The notes beneath the pieces are model-generated. The model was not told the DNA's origin and made no database searches. It saw nothing but the letters and a program-made list of their open reading frames with translations. A DNA stretch of 64,000 nt from RI-153 sp041391225 (GTDB lineage: Bacteria; Chloroflexota; Anaerolineae; Caldilineales; Caldilineaceae): contig JAWKOL010000012.1 of assembly GCA_041391225.1 (NCBI GenBank), forward strand, positions 124,001-188,000, given 5' to 3'. This document shows, piece by piece, positions 63,867 to 64,000 of this stretch. A program made the translations under genes and the position numbers. Every line of letters begins with the position of its first letter. Position 1 is the first letter of the stretch.

Positions 63867-63919
63867 ATGAATGAAGATTGAAGATTGCGTACTGCAACCA
63901 ATCTTTATTCTTCATTCAC
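63867..63919. repeat. Hairpin repeat, TGAAGAT-word family
   Basis: GAATGAATGAAGATTGAAGA faces CAATCTTTATTCTTCATTCA around about 11 nt. It lies directly after the GH51 stop. Confidence 0.8.
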
Positions 63920-64000
63920 CCGTTGGATCTCCCAAGAAAGAACGCACGGCAGCGTGGTCTTCCTTCGGTGCGATACTGGGCCAACCGCAGCAGCGTGTAG
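63916..64000 (-). CDS. Possible C-terminal end of an unidentified protein (partial)
   Basis: A minus-strand frame enters from the window edge and ends IAPKEDHAAVRSFLGDPTGE with TGA at 63916-63918, inside the hairpin repeat. Composition looks protein-like and the stop lies in a repeat, as for many real genes here, but only about 27 residues are visible. Confidence 0.35.
   Translation of the reverse strand, partial: YTLLRLAQYRTEGRPRCRAFFLGRSNG

Overview
The window is about 64 kb of high-GC bacterial chromosome. It looks like a heterotrophic Chloroflexota bacterium, perhaps from the Caldilinea/Anaerolineae side. That placement is inferred from proteome style and not from a marker gene: Pro/Thr-rich secreted linkers, a Tat-type lipoprotein solute binder, a 14-blade WD40 protein, and many Gfo/Idh/MocA oxidoreductases and xylose-isomerase-like TIM barrels. 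No rRNA, tRNA, transposase, integrase or CRISPR array was seen.

Layout. 1-4.3 kb: a minus-strand group (HAD phosphatase, hypothetical, GH38-like glycosidase, truncated antitoxin) ending at a decayed Mrr restriction gene. 4.8-6.4 kb: an LLM-type oxidoreductase and a RelE-type toxin-antitoxin pair whose toxin is frameshifted. 6.5-14.8 kb: sugar catabolism genes on the minus strand (Gfo/Idh, two TIM-barrel isomerases, an enolase-superfamily enzyme, a large unassigned protein). 14.9-31.5 kb: an Opp/Dpp-type ABC transporter operon with a B12-type radical SAM gene inside it, running into two paralogous large proteins, a beta-propeller glycosidase and a GH4 enzyme. 31.8-39.7 kb: an oligogalacturonate-lyase-like enzyme, cupins, Gfo/Idh, a 2-hydroxyacid dehydrogenase and two more TIM barrels, which fits uptake and oxidation of plant polysaccharide or uronate oligomers. 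39.9-43.4 kb: WD40 protein and secreted protein. 43.5-46.5 kb: a tightly coupled SDR / acid-sugar-dehydratase-like / Gfo operon. 46.6-56.8 kb: housekeeping and regulatory genes (thioesterase, MTA phosphorylase, M20 peptidase, ECF sigma and anti-sigma, a VOC-methyltransferase fusion, an aminoglycoside-phosphotransferase-like kinase, a PA14/SH3 secreted protein, DinB). 56.9-59.8 kb: Rieske protein, amidohydrolase, diguanylate cyclase. 59.9-63.9 kb: nagA, nagB and a GH51 arabinofuranosidase.

The most unusual feature is not a gene. Most tandem and convergent gene gaps carry a short-word tandem repeat, usually with 7-nt periodicity, present as inverted arms that can fold into a long hairpin. At least ten unrelated word families share this architecture. 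The repeats sit so close to gene 3' ends that many stop codons, and sometimes the last few residues, are repeat sequence. They recall the heptanucleotide STRR repeats of filamentous cyanobacteria (from memory).

Caution: about 20 single-base frameshifts and two in-frame TAG codons interrupt otherwise well conserved genes. Many are probably residual sequencing errors, so the broken genes are annotated over their reconstructed extent with the break named.
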